Of a DNA stretch of 64,000 bases, positions 1-8,587 are shown piece by piece. The DNA is from Coriobacteriaceae bacterium EMTCatB1 (GTDB taxonomy: Bacteria; Actinomycetota; Coriobacteriia; Anaerosomatales; Anaerosomataceae): NCBI GenBank assembly GCA_001950395.1, contig BDLO01000001.1, positions 1,711,979-1,775,978 of the forward strand, given 5' to 3'. A program made the position numbers and the translations under genes. The first letter of the stretch is position 1; each line of letters starts with the position of its first letter. The notes under the pieces are model-generated. The model made no database searches, was not told where the DNA came from, and saw only the letters and a list, made by a program, of their open reading frames with translations.

Positions 1-1
1 C

Positions 2-184
2 GTCGTGCTGTTGGTGCACAATGCTTCTAAGACGCAAGCCACGCTCTCCTTCGGGCGGGTCGTGGCGGCAGTCGCTGACGTCCGCGGAGGCGACGAGGTG
101 GAGGTGGGCGCGACGACATTCGACGTGCCTCTTTCGCCGAACGGCGCCGCCGCGTTGCAAGTCATCTACGCGAAGCAGGGGTGA
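2..184 (+). CDS. 3' end of an unidentified gene, possibly a glycoside hydrolase
   Basis: Only the last 60 codons are inside the window, ending at the TGA at 182-184. The visible part reads as a beta-rich tail (HNASKTQATLSFG, then VEVGATTF and LSPNGAAALQVIY). Such tails resemble the C-terminal beta-sandwich of alpha-amylase-family glycosidases, but no catalytic residue is visible, so the family is a guess. The stop overlaps the GTG start of the next gene, so the two are probably co-transcribed. Confidence 0.4.
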   Translation, partial: VVLLVHNASKTQATLSFGRVVAAVADVRGGDEVEVGATTFDVPLSPNGAAALQVIYAKQG

Positions 185-1551
185 GCGAGCGCATGTACGA
201 CCGCCACGATTTCCACGACTTCCTGCTCGAGTCATGGCTCGAGCTGCACGAGCTTCTCGCGGAGCATCCGGAAGTCAAGCGGCTGCTGTTCGACCCTGTG
301 ACGGGCTTGCCGACCACGCCGCTTCTGTTCCCGCGCATCGAGTCGCTCCTCGAGGAGCGCGGGGAGATCTCGCTTCTGTGCCTGAACGTCGTCAAGTACT
401 CGAAGATCGAGGAGATCTACGGCTGGAAGGTCTTCGACGAGGTGATGCGCGAGGTCGCAGGCGCGCTCGAGCGCATCACCGGCACCGAGCTGCGCGACTC
501 CGACATCGTTGCAGAGCTCATGGTGTCCGGGAACGCATTCGTTGTCCTGCTCTCACCGCCGCGGACGACCCCGCACATGGACCGTGAGGCGCTGATGAAG
601 CTGGCCCGACGCGTCGAGGAGAGAGTGAGGCGCGAGCTCAAGGCCGTGCTCGATCCTGCGCTCTACGTGAAGTTCGGCTGCTACGTGGGAGCTGCCAGCG
701 TGCGTCGCGACCCGAAGCTTCGCATGGAGCGGTTGGTCCACGACGCGCTCGACCGCGCTTTGGCGCAAGCAGACGCGCGCGAAGCGCAGGACGCCGAGGA
801 GCGCGGACGGCGGCTGAAGGAGATCATCGACACGGGAGCCGTCCGAACGCTCGTGCATCCGCTCGTGCGGCTCGATGACCTCTCGGTGAAGGGCTACGAG
901 GCCCTGTCTCGAGGCCCGGAAGCGACGGAGTTCGAGCGGCCCGACAAGCTGTTCAAGGCAGCATACGATTCGGACATGGTCGTGCGGCTGGAGCGGCTGT
1001 GCCGCAAGCGGGCGCTCGAAGCGGCGAAGGGGCTGCCGCAGGGTCGGCTGATGTTCATCAACGTGGAGCCGGAGGCCGTGGCCGACCCGGAGCTTCGCGA
1101 GGTGGTGTTCGCATCCCTTCTCGCTGAGGCGGGACTGAAACCCGAGCACATCGTCCTCGAGATCACCGAGCGTACGGCCATCAGCGACTTTTGCGCGTTC
1201 CGCTCCACCATCGAGTACCTGCGGATGCTGGGGTTCTCCATCGCGATCGACGACGCCGGCGCCGGGTACGGCTCGCTCCAGTGCCTTGCGGAAGTGCGGC
1301 CCGAGTGGGTGAAGATCGACATGTCGCTGGTGCGCGGCGTGGATTCGGACGACGTCCGCCGCCAGCTCATCGAGAGCATGCATTCCTTTGCGGAGAAGGT
1401 GGGAGTGAATCTCGTCGCCGAGGGCATCGAGACGGAAGAGGAGCTCGCAGTGCTCCGGGACATCGGCGTCGAGTACGGCCAGGGCTTCCTGTTCGGGCGG
1501 CCTGCGGACCCATTCCCGGCAGACGACGAGATCGCGTCGAGCCTCCGGTAG
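181..1551 (+). CDS. EAL-domain c-di-GMP phosphodiesterase with degenerate GGDEF domain
   Basis: A 456-residue cytoplasmic protein predicted to hydrolyse cyclic di-GMP. Residues about 35-200 form a GGDEF-like domain whose active-site loop reads VSGNAFVV, so diguanylate cyclase activity is unlikely. Residues about 215-445 are an EAL domain with the catalytic set visible: YEALSRG, NVEPE, EITERT, IDDAGAGYGS, KIDMSLV, AEGIETEEE and GQGFLFG. No signal peptide or membrane segment is seen. The GTG start overlaps the upstream stop (GTGA). It could also be a regulatory c-di-GMP sensor, but the intact EAL motifs favour an active enzyme. Confidence 0.85.
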   Translation: MSERMYDRHDFHDFLLESWLELHELLAEHPEVKRLLFDPVTGLPTTPLLFPRIESLLEERGEISLLCLNVVKYSKIEEIYGWKVFDEVMREVAGALERITGTELRDSDIVAELMVSGNAFVVLLSPPRTTPHMDREALMKLARRVEERVRRELKAVLDPALYVKFGCYVGAASVRRDPKLRMERLVHDALDRALAQADAREAQDAEERGRRLKEIIDTGAVRTLVHPLVRLDDLSVKGYEALSRGPEATEFERPDKLFKAAYDSDMVVRLERLCRKRALEAAKGLPQGRLMFINVEPEAVADPELREVVFASLLAEAGLKPEHIVLEITERTAISDFCAFRSTIEYLRMLGFSIAIDDAGAGYGSLQCLAEVRPEWVKIDMSLVRGVDSDDVRRQLIESMHSFAEKVGVNLVAEGIETEEELAVLRDIGVEYGQGFLFGRPADPFPADDEIASSLR

Positions 1552-1639
1552 CTCCTGGCGTTCTAGCGCGGCTCGCTTCCGAGAATCAGGGTGCGTTATG
1601 CTATGCATGAGCGCATCATGATTGCGAATGGAGCGAGCC

Positions 1640-2668
1640 GTGGAACCGATCCGTCTGACCCAGCTGTCCACCAAGTCCGGTTGAGCCGCCAAGTGGGGTC
1701 CGGGAGACCTCGCGGCGGTGCTCGAGAAGATGGCGCCGGGCAGCTCTGGCGACCTGATGGTCGGATTCGAGACCTCGGACGACGCGGCCGTCTACCGGCT
1801 CGGCGACACGGCAGTGCTGCTCACCGTCGACTTCTTCACCCCGATGGTGGACGACCCGTACGACTTCGGCCGCATCACCGCCGCCAACGCGCTTTCCGAC
1901 ATCTACGCCATGGGTGGCAGGCCGCTCACGGCGATGAACCTGCTCGCCATGCCGTGCTCGACCCCGGCGGAGATCACCGCTCGGGTCCTGCAGGGCGGGG
2001 CTGACAAGGTTCGGGAGGCAGGCGCAGTCATCGTCGGGGGGCACACCATCGACGACAAAGAGCCGAAGTACGGGCTCTCGGTGATGGGCGTCGTCGAGCC
2101 CGACAGGGTCGTCCGCAACGTCGGAGCGAAGCCCGGCGACGTGCTGGTGCTCACCAAGCGGCTGGGCGTCGGCATCCTCAACACCGCGCTCAAGCAGGGC
2201 TTCGAGACCGAGGAGACGCTCTCGGAGGTCATCGAGAGCATGGCGCACCTCAACGCTGCTGCCGCCGAGGCGATGCAGGAGGTCGGCGTGCACGCCGGAA
2301 CCGACATCACGGGCTTCGGGCTCGCCGGCCACGCGCGCGAGATGGCGTTCGGCAGCGGCGTGGCAGTGGAGATCGAGCTGGCGAGCGTGCCCGTGTGGCC
2401 CGGGGTCGTCGAATACGCGGGCCGAGGGGTGCGGCCGGGGCGCACTGCCGACGTGCTGTCGTTCCTCGAAGAGTGGGTGGACTGGGGGCCTGCTGGGTTC
2501 GACTGGAAGGGCGTGCTCGCTGACCCGCAGACGTCGGGCGGGCTGCTCATGGCGCTGGAGGAGGCGAAGGCGGACGCATTGCTTGGGGCGCTCGCTGCTC
2601 GCGGAGAGCAAGGCGTCGTGGTCGGCCGGTGCGTGGAAGGCCGGCCGGGCGCGGTCCGGATCGTGTAA
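1640..2668 (+). CDS. selD: Selenophosphate synthase, selenocysteine-containing
   Basis: Makes selenophosphate, the selenium donor for tRNA-Sec, from selenide and ATP. The frame is interrupted only by a TGA at 1682-1684, exactly where SelD has its catalytic Cys or Sec (KSG-U-AAKWGPGDL; the Lys and the GPGDL run are conserved). UGA is therefore read as selenocysteine, residue 15 from the GTG at 1640. That start has GGAG at 1630-1633; an ATG at 1628 lacks a clear ribosome site. The rest is standard SelD: DDAAVYRL, GGHTIDDKEPKYGL, TGFGLAGHAREM, DPQTSGGLL. A SECIS hairpin follows the UGA, and selA, selB and selC lie downstream. Confidence 0.93.
1682..1719 (+). promoter_or_regulatory. Bacterial SECIS element in selD
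   Basis: The UGA at 1682-1684 is followed at once by a two-part stem-loop. The lower stem pairs GCCGCC (1685-1690) with GGCGGT (1714-1719); the upper stem pairs GGGGTC (1695-1700) with GACCTC (1706-1711). The loop is CGGGA (1701-1705). The loop starts 16 nt after the UGA, within the spacing bacterial SelB needs, and contains the G-rich loop expected of bacterial SECIS elements. It supports Sec insertion rather than termination. Confidence 0.8.
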
Positions 2669-2695
2669 GGGTTCTCAGAGGCAGGAGGTCAGGAC

Positions 2696-3034
2696 ATGGG
2701 CAAGGTCGTCTTCATCTGCACGGACAAGATCGGGCAGGGCGACGAGGAGCTCGGACGGAAGCTCATCGGCTCGTTCCTGTACTCGCTCGCGCGAACCGAG
2801 CCGAAGCCAGAGGCCGTGCTGTTCATGAACGCTGGCGTCCGGTTGGCGTGCGAGGGTTCTCCAGCTCTCGACGATCTGCGGCTGCTCGCCGAGGACGGCG
2901 TGGCGATCAAGTCGTGCGGCACCTGCCTCGACTACCACGCACTCAAGGACAAGCTCGCGATCGGCGAGGTCGGGAACATGAACGACACCGCCGCCACCTT
3001 CATGGCCGCGAGCGACGTCGTGACCATAGCGTAG
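2696..3034 (+). CDS. yedF: YedF-type selenium-metabolism sulfurtransferase-like protein (DsrE domain only)
   Basis: A 112-residue protein matching the C-terminal DsrE/DsrF-like half of YedF proteins that accompany selenium genes, with the conserved KSCGTCLDYH segment near residue 80. The usual N-terminal TusA-like domain is absent. The role is presumed persulfide or selenide handling for SelD; this follows from family and context, not from a mechanism visible here. It lies 27 bp after selD and has GGAGG before the ATG, so it is likely co-transcribed with it. The stop codon lies in the stem of a terminator-like hairpin. Confidence 0.75.
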   Translation: MGKVVFICTDKIGQGDEELGRKLIGSFLYSLARTEPKPEAVLFMNAGVRLACEGSPALDDLRLLAEDGVAIKSCGTCLDYHALKDKLAIGEVGNMNDTAATFMAASDVVTIA

Positions 3035-3060
3035 GCCGCCGACGCGCGACGGCCTACGCT
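3028..3060. terminator. Inverted repeat between convergent genes
   Basis: AGCGTAGGCC (3028-3037) and GGCCTACGCT (3051-3060) form a perfect 10-bp stem with a 13-nt loop, between the convergent yedF and the polyferredoxin gene. No long T-run follows on either side, so it is called from its position and stem alone. Confidence 0.5.
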
Positions 3061-3079
3061 CGCTTCCGTCGTGCCGGTC

Positions 3080-4336
3080 TCAGTGGGCTTCGATCTCGCC
3101 TGAGCCGGGGACGTAGCTGGCCGCTGCAGCTGGATTGCGCAGGTACAGGTCCACGAACGCGCGGACATCTCCCGGGTAGCAGCCGTACATGTCTTTGAGG
3201 ACTTTGAGCTGCTGGCTCTGCTCGGAGGAGGGGACGCCGTACACGGCGGTGAACGCCTCAGCGGGGATGCCGGTCGCCTCCACGATCTCGGAGATGGTCG
3301 TGGATCCTTTGATGAGCGAGACGTCGAACTGGCCGGGTGTCGCGCTGGCGCCCGTCGACTCCATCTGCTGCTTGAGCGTCGGCATCGTCCAGTCGAACGC
3401 TCCGGCTGCGGTGGCGCCCGCTACCAGGGCGGCGAACAGCCCGACCGAGAGCACGCTCGCCGCGACGGGGCTCAGCGAACGCTTCTGGGTGCCGATGGCG
3501 AGGGTGTCGGCCACGGGGCACGCGGCGACGCACTCGCCGCAGTCGATGCACTCGGGGCTCGTGACGACGGTCGTCGTCGAGACCGAGACGTTCGTCGGGC
3601 AGGCTCGATCGCACGCCTTGCAGTCGATGCAGGTGCTGGCATTCCGACGGACTTTGAAGAGGCTGAAGCGGGAGATCAGTCCGAGGAACGCGCCCATCGG
3701 GCACGCGTACTTGCAGAAGAACCGATCGAAGAAGAACGAACCGACGAGCGATATGACGAGCACGGCAAGCCCGATGCCGAACTCGGCCACGACCTCAGGC
3801 GACGTCAGGTGCTGGTAGGCGACCCACGGGTCGTACGGCCGGATCGCCAGAGACGCAGTCGTCCAGGCAAGCCCGACGAACACCACGAGCACGACGTACT
3901 TCAAGAGCCGCGCTGGTTTGTCGATCGCAGCGGGCACGGTCGGCCGGCGTCTGAAGACCCGCCGACCGATTCCCCCGAAAATCTCCTGGAGGAACCCGAG
4001 CGGACAGATGCGTCCGCAGAACGCTCGCCGGAACACGAGCGCGACGACGACGGTCGCGACGAGCAAGAGCACGCTCGAGAGCGCTGCTCTGCGCACGAGG
4101 GCGCCCTGGGAGACCAGCGACCACAGCGTCTCGAGCCCGCCGAACGGGCAGAGCGCATCGACGCCAACCGGTCTGACGACGCCAGCACGCTGGTGGAGGA
4201 TGCCGAGCGTGGTCACGAAAGCGAGCACTGCGGCGAGCACGCTCCACCGCACGAGACGCGCGGTGCGGCGCGGCGCCTTTGGGGAGGGAGCGGGGCGGGG
4301 CTTCGCGGCACTGGAGTCGTGAAGCAGGGCAGGCAT
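3080..4336 (-). CDS. Membrane-bound 4Fe-4S polyferredoxin (NapH/NosR/CcoG-like)
   Basis: A 418-residue integral membrane electron-transfer protein. After a basic N-terminus there are about four hydrophobic segments and two membrane-linked cysteine motifs (FCGRICPLGF and FCKYACPMGAF), then two 4Fe-4S motifs (CIDCKACDRACP and CIDCGECVAACP), another hydrophobic segment and a C-terminal domain of about 100 residues ending in a segment with GCYPGDVRAF. This layout is typical of NapH-like quinol-linked ferredoxins, but no partner reductase is adjacent, so the acceptor is unknown. AGGAG lies just before the ATG at 4336. It is transcribed against the selenium genes. Confidence 0.8.
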   Translation of the reverse strand: MPALLHDSSAAKPRPAPSPKAPRRTARLVRWSVLAAVLAFVTTLGILHQRAGVVRPVGVDALCPFGGLETLWSLVSQGALVRRAALSSVLLLVATVVVALVFRRAFCGRICPLGFLQEIFGGIGRRVFRRRPTVPAAIDKPARLLKYVVLVVFVGLAWTTASLAIRPYDPWVAYQHLTSPEVVAEFGIGLAVLVISLVGSFFFDRFFCKYACPMGAFLGLISRFSLFKVRRNASTCIDCKACDRACPTNVSVSTTTVVTSPECIDCGECVAACPVADTLAIGTQKRSLSPVAASVLSVGLFAALVAGATAAGAFDWTMPTLKQQMESTGASATPGQFDVSLIKGSTTISEIVEATGIPAEAFTAVYGVPSSEQSQQLKVLKDMYGCYPGDVRAFVDLYLRNPAAAASYVPGSGEIEAH

Positions 4337-4530
4337 GGCATCTCCTGTCGTCGCGGCGTCTCGCTTCGTGAGCAGGATAACGGGTAAATCGCGGAGGCAG
4401 TGTGTGCTCGGTGTGCAGAGGTTGTGAAGCGTGTCCTAGGTTTTCGGATGCGTGAAGGACGTAGCGTTCGTTGTCTTCCGTGCTCAACGCAGAGCGTGAG
4501 GGCTGTCAGCCGATGCAGGACGATTGCGGT

Positions 4531-4560
4531 TTGAATTCGGAAAGGCCGCACGGGTAGTAT
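4531..4560 (+). promoter_or_regulatory. Candidate hicBA promoter
   Basis: TTGAAT (4531-4536), an 18-nt spacer and TAGTAT (4555-4560) resemble a housekeeping promoter. The predicted start, near 4567, gives a leader of about 18 nt carrying GGAGG before the hicB ATG at 4585. The 4337-4530 stretch upstream shows nothing else recognisable. Confidence 0.5.
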
Positions 4561-4584
4561 GGAGATGTGGAGCGGAGGTGTTAC

Positions 4585-4797
4585 ATGTCAGTCCTCCTAA
4601 GCATCGAGCTTGAGCGTGAAGTCGACGGCCGCTGGATTGCCGAAGTGCCTGAGCTACCCGGCGTTCTTGCGTACGGGAAGACTCGGGATGAGGCGATAGC
4701 GCATGTCCAGGCCCTCGCGCTCCGTGTTGTAGCTGACCGCCTTGAGCGTGGGGAGGCTGGTCGCGAGTTCCTGAGCATCTCATTCAATGCAGCATGA
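4585..4797 (+). CDS. hicB: HicB-family antitoxin
   Basis: A 70-residue HicB-like fold with the typical start (LSIELEREVDGRWIAEVPELPGV) and the YGKTRDEAIAHVQALAL helix. It is expected to bind and neutralise the HicA toxin encoded next to it. The ATG at 4585 has GGAGG six bases upstream; an earlier in-frame GTG at 4567 has no such site. There is no separate DNA-binding domain, so this is the short type. The stop overlaps the hicA start by four bases. The antitoxin-first order is one of the two known arrangements. Confidence 0.85.
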   Translation: MSVLLSIELEREVDGRWIAEVPELPGVLAYGKTRDEAIAHVQALALRVVADRLERGEAGREFLSISFNAA

Positions 4798-5015
4798 GCG
4801 AGTGGCGAAGCACTCGTGCAGGCCATGTGCTCGCCGCGTTGCGGAAGATCGGCTGGTCTGTGAAAAGACAAGCGGGCTCGCACCGTGTCCTTTGCAGGCA
4901 GGGTTGGCAAGACGTCGTGTTTGCGTTCCATGATGGCGACGAGATCGGACCGCGGATGCTGGCCCGCATTGCGAAACACACCGGTCTTCGCCCAGAAGAC
5001 CTGCGAGACAGATAG
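4794..5015 (+). CDS. hicA: HicA-family mRNA interferase toxin
   Basis: A 73-residue protein of the YcfA/HicA family with a double-stranded-RNA-binding-like fold. The catalytic histidine is in QAGSHRVL, near residue 28, and the C-terminal IGPRMLARIAKHTGLRPEDL segment is typical. It is predicted to cleave mRNA when free of HicB. It overlaps hicB by four bases, giving translational coupling. The pair sits between the selD-yedF block and selA and looks like an insertion into the selenium locus. Confidence 0.85.
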   Translation: MSEWRSTRAGHVLAALRKIGWSVKRQAGSHRVLCRQGWQDVVFAFHDGDEIGPRMLARIAKHTGLRPEDLRDR

Positions 5016-5050
5016 ACGCACAAGTCGCGAAGAACTCCCGTAGGCGTCCG

Positions 5051-5079
5051 TTTGCCCCGCCCTCCTGCTCCGCTAGAAT
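5051..5079 (+). promoter_or_regulatory. selA promoter placing the start of transcription at the ATG
   Basis: TTTGCC (5051-5056), a 17-nt spacer and TAGAAT (5074-5079) form a good promoter. Transcription would begin about seven bases after the -10 box, at the selA ATG at 5086. No ribosome site precedes that ATG, so a leaderless selA mRNA is likely. Confidence 0.55.
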
Positions 5080-5085
5080 GGCCGC

Positions 5086-6477
5086 ATGGACATGCAGACG
5101 CTCTTGCGCTCGCTGCCGAAAGTCAACCGGCTCTTGGAGCGCGATGACCTCAAGGCCCTCGCCGAGGTGTACCCTCGCGTGCTCGTCGCCGATGCGGTCC
5201 GCGAGACGCTTGACGCGCTTCGCGAGGAGATCCGCGCAGGCGGCGAGCCGGACGTCTCGGAGCACGCGGTCGCGGCGCGGGCAGCAGCGCTCGCCGAGCG
5301 GAAGGCCCGCAGGTCGCTTCGGCGGGTTGTCAACGCCACCGGCATCGTCGTCCACACGAACCTCGGCAGGTCGTGTCTCGCGAAGGCTGCCGTCGACGCG
5401 GTCGCGGAGGTCTCCGGCGCGTACTCCACGCTCGAGTACGACGTGGAGGCGGGAGAGCGCGGGAGCCGCCACGTGCACGTCGAGGAGCTCATCTGCCGTC
5501 TGACTGGCGCAGAAGCGGCGATGGCGGTCAACAACAACGCCGCGGCGGTGCTCTTGTCGCTCGCAGGGCTCGCACGCGGCAAGCGAGCGATCGTGAGCCG
5601 CGGGCAGCTGGTGGAGATCGGCGGCTCGTTCCGCGTTCCCGACGTGATGCGCGAAAGCGGCGCGGTGATGGTGGAGGTCGGGACCACCAACAAGACGCAC
5701 CTGCGCGACTACGAGAACGCGATCACGCCCGACACGGGGCTCTTGCTCAAGGTGCACACGAGCAACTACCGCGTGGTGGGCTTCACGCAGGAGGTCTCGC
5801 TCGAGGAGCTGGTCGAGCTCGGCGCGCGTCACGGCGTCCCGGTGATGGAGGACCAGGGCTCCGGCGTGCTCGTCGACCTGCGCGAGTGGGGGCTCCCGTA
5901 CGAGCCGACGATCGGCGAGTCGGTGGCGGCCGGAGCAGACGTCGTGACCTGCTCGGGCGACAAGCTGCTCGGCGGGCCGCAGGCCGGCATCATCGCCGGC
6001 AAGTGGCACGTCGTGCAGGCGCTCAAGAAGCACCCGATGGCGCGCGCCGTGCGGCTCGACAAGATGACGCTCGCAGCGCTCGAGGTGACGCTTCGGCTCT
6101 ATCTCGACCCTGACCGCGCGCGGCGCGAGATCCCCACGCTGAGGATGCTCTCTGCGAGCGTCGAGGAGATGCGCGAGCGGGCAGAGCGGTTCGCGGCGCG
6201 CATCACTGAGGCGTGCGGCGATGCGTACGCCGCTGGCACGGCTCCCGACGTTTCCCGCGCTGGCGGCGGCGCGCTGCCGATGGCCGACATCCCGACGGTG
6301 GTGACGACGGTGGTGCCGTCGCGGATGAGCGTGGCCGAACTCGAGGCGCGGCTGCGCTGCGGAGAGCCGCCGATCGTCGCTCGCATCAGCGACGAGCGGC
6401 TGCTGCTCGATCCGCGGACGCTGCTCGACGGCGACGAGGAAGCGATCGTCTCCGCGCTCGCAGCGCTCGCCAGATAG
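5086..6477 (+). CDS. selA: L-seryl-tRNA(Sec) selenium transferase
   Basis: A PLP enzyme that converts Ser-tRNA(Sec) to Sec-tRNA(Sec) with selenophosphate from SelD. The 463 residues match the usual bacterial length. Visible features are the N-terminal [10 protein letters not shown] tRNA-binding region, [38 protein letters not shown] and [13 protein letters not shown], where the Lys is the PLP-binding residue. It begins at an ATG six bases after a -10 box. selB follows after 36 bases, so selA-selB form an operon ending at the tRNA-Sec gene. Confidence 0.95.
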   Translation: MDMQTLLRSLPKVNRLLERDDLKALAEVYPRVLVADAVRETLDALREEIRAGGEPDVSEHAVAARAAALAERKARRSLRRVVNATGIVVHTNLGRSCLAKAAVDAVAEVSGAYSTLEYDVEAGERGSRHVHVEELICRLTGAEAAMAVNNNAAAVLLSLAGLARGKRAIVSRGQLVEIGGSFRVPDVMRESGAVMVEVGTTNKTHLRDYENAITPDTGLLLKVHTSNYRVVGFTQEVSLEELVELGARHGVPVMEDQGSGVLVDLREWGLPYEPTIGESVAAGADVVTCSGDKLLGGPQAGIIAGKWHVVQALKKHPMARAVRLDKMTLAALEVTLRLYLDPDRARREIPTLRMLSASVEEMRERAERFAARITEACGDAYAAGTAPDVSRAGGGALPMADIPTVVTTVVPSRMSVAELEARLRCGEPPIVARISDERLLLDPRTLLDGDEEAIVSALAALAR

Positions 6478-6513
6478 CCGCCGGCGCGCCGCATGGCACC
6501 GACAGGAGGCACG

Positions 6514-8424
6514 ATGTCCGCACCATCTCTCGTGCTCGGCACCGCAGGCCACATCGACCACGGCAAGTCCTCGCTCATCAAGGCGCTCACGGGCACGGAT
6601 CCCGACCGGCTGCCCGAGGAAAAAGAGCGCGGCGTCACCATCGAGCTCGGGTTCGCCCAGCTCAAGCTGCCGAGCGGACGGTCAATGGGGGTCGTCGACG
6701 TGCCGGGGCACGAGCGCTTCGTGCGCCAGATGGTGGCAGGCGCGACCGGCATCGACGTCGTGCTGTTCGTGGTCGCGGCCGACGACGGCATCATGCCGCA
6801 GACACGCGAGCACCTCGCGATCGTCGACCTGCTCGGCATCCCAGCGGGCGTGGTCGCGCTCACGAAGGCCGACCTCGTGGACGAGGAGTGGCTCGAGCTC
6901 GTCGCAGAGGACGTGCGCGAGCTCATCGCCGGCACGAGCATCGCGGGAGCGCCCATCGTGCCGGTGTCGTCCAAGACCGGGCGGGGGCTCGACGACCTGC
7001 TCGCGGCGATCGACGCGGTGGCCTCCGAGACCGCCGCGCGCCACGCCGACCTGCCGATGCGCCTTCCCGTCGACCGCGTGTTCACGATCGCGGGCGCCGG
7101 CACGGTGGTGACCGGCACCCTGTGGAGCGGCGTGGCGGAGCGCGATGCGCAGGTGACTGTGTACCCGAGCGGGCGGCGCGGCCGCATCCGCTCCGTGCAG
7201 GTGCACGGGCAGGGCGTCGAGAAGGCGCGCGCAGGCAACCGGGTGGCACTCAATCTCGCCGGGCTCGAGCGCGACGAGGTCGAGCGCGGCGACGTGGTCG
7301 CGGAGCCAGGGTCGCTCGCCGTCACCGACCGGTTCGACGCATACGTGACCTATCTCGCGTCCGAAGACAAGCCCTTCGAGACCGGCACGCGCGTGCACGT
7401 CCACCACGGCACGCGCGAGGTGCTCGGGCGCGTGCTGCTGATGGACGTGGAGATGCTGCAGCCAGGCGAGAGCGGGTACGCCCAGCTTCGGCTCGAAGAG
7501 CCGCTCATGCCCCGATACGGCGACCGCTTCATCATCCGCCGCTACTCGCCGATGTGGACGATCGGCGGCGGCGTCGTCCTCGACGTGCTGCCGCCGCGCC
7601 GCACGCGGCTCAAGGAGCACGAGCGGGAGCTCCTCGAGGCCTTGCGACTGGGCGACTTGGGCAGCGCAGCGGTGGGGCTGCTCCGCTCGCGAGCAGTGCC
7701 GATGACCTCGACGCAAGTCGCGATGGCGCTCGGGTTGCCGCGCCCGCAGGTGGCCGACCAGCTCAACAAGGCCGCGCTCGAGCGCATCAAGATCGGCAAC
7801 GAGACGTACTTCGTGACCGCCGAGGCGTTGACGGGGCTCGTCGACGCCATCGAATCCGAGCTCGCGTCGTTCCACGAGGAGAACCCCACCGCCACGGGCA
7901 TCTCGGCGCTCGCGTTGCGCGACCACGTGGACCGACGGCTCGAGCCGAAGGTCTTCGACGCGCTCGTCGAGCGTGCGGCGGCAGCAGGCAAGGCGACGGT
8001 CGCAGGCGGCGAGATCCGGCATCCGCAGGCGGCGTCGGCCGCGCTCGCAGAAGAGGAGGCCGTGCGGGAGCGCCTGCTCGCACTGCTCGCGCAGCAAGGG
8101 CTCCAGCCCGACGGCATGGCGGAGCTCGCGGCGGCGGCGAACGCTCCGCTCGACGTGGTGCGCCGCGCGCTCACGAAGCTCGTGGCGAGCGGCGAAGTCG
8201 TGCGCGTGGCTCCCGACCTGCACTTCCATGCGGCTGCGGTGGAGCAGGCGAAGCGCCGCATCGTCGCGTACCTGCACGAGCACGGCACGATGCTCGCGAA
8301 GGACGCGCGCGACATCACCGGGAGCAGCCGCAAGTACGTGGTGCCGCTGCTCGAGTACTTCGACGCGCAGGGCGTGACGAAGCGCGAGGGCGACGTGCGG
8401 ACGCTTGGCAAGCGAGCGGAGTGA
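6514..8424 (+). CDS. selB: Selenocysteine-specific elongation factor
   Basis: A translation GTPase that delivers Sec-tRNA(Sec) to UGA codons bearing a SECIS. The 636 residues show [13 protein letters not shown] (P-loop), [10 protein letters not shown] (switch I), DVPGHERF (switch II) and TKAD (guanine specificity), then beta-barrel domains 2 and 3, then four winged-helix domains in the last ~270 residues that bind the SECIS hairpin. AGGAGG at 6504-6509 fixes the ATG at 6514; an ATG at 6493 is too early. It directly precedes selC and would read the SECIS found in selD. Confidence 0.95.
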   Translation: MSAPSLVLGTAGHIDHGKSSLIKALTGTDPDRLPEEKERGVTIELGFAQLKLPSGRSMGVVDVPGHERFVRQMVAGATGIDVVLFVVAADDGIMPQTREHLAIVDLLGIPAGVVALTKADLVDEEWLELVAEDVRELIAGTSIAGAPIVPVSSKTGRGLDDLLAAIDAVASETAARHADLPMRLPVDRVFTIAGAGTVVTGTLWSGVAERDAQVTVYPSGRRGRIRSVQVHGQGVEKARAGNRVALNLAGLERDEVERGDVVAEPGSLAVTDRFDAYVTYLASEDKPFETGTRVHVHHGTREVLGRVLLMDVEMLQPGESGYAQLRLEEPLMPRYGDRFIIRRYSPMWTIGGGVVLDVLPPRRTRLKEHERELLEALRLGDLGSAAVGLLRSRAVPMTSTQVAMALGLPRPQVADQLNKAALERIKIGNETYFVTAEALTGLVDAIESELASFHEENPTATGISALALRDHVDRRLEPKVFDALVERAAAAGKATVAGGEIRHPQAASAALAEEEAVRERLLALLAQQGLQPDGMAELAAAANAPLDVVRRALTKLVASGEVVRVAPDLHFHAAAVEQAKRRIVAYLHEHGTMLAKDARDITGSSRKYVVPLLEYFDAQGVTKREGDVRTLGKRAE

Positions 8425-8486
8425 GCGCGGGGGCTCGACGCGGCGCTCGTTGACACGCGGACGAATCCCCAGGACAATGCGCCCCT

Positions 8487-8583
8487 GGAGGCGGATGGGT
8501 CCTGGTGGGCTCCGCGGTCTTCAAAACCGTCGTGGGGCGTGAAGAGCGTCCCGGGTGCGTTCGATTCGCACACGCCTCCGCCA
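8487..8583 (+). tRNA. selC: tRNA-Sec, anticodon UCA
   Basis: A 97-nt tRNA with a long acceptor arm (GGAGGCGG paired with CGCCTCC and the following G), an anticodon loop CTTCAAA carrying TCA at 8521-8523, a long variable arm and a T-loop TTCGATT. The terminal GCCA is encoded in the DNA. The anticodon reads UGA. The gene lies 62 bases after selB and its 3' end nearly abuts the end of the convergent photolyase gene at 8588. Confidence 0.95.
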
Positions 8584-8587
8584 GCGC

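Noticed and set aside
1718-2668. selD beginning at the GTG at 1718
   Set aside because: This would remove the catalytic Sec and the GPGDL segment; the upstream frame is conserved and a SECIS is present.
4780-6561. Long reverse-strand open frame opposite selA
   Set aside because: It mirrors the codon pattern of selA, has no ribosome site or recognisable protein sequence, and is typical of high-GC antisense frames.
6213-8453. 746-residue forward frame overlapping selA and selB
   Set aside because: It is an out-of-frame reading of selB, almost all Arg, Ala and Gly.
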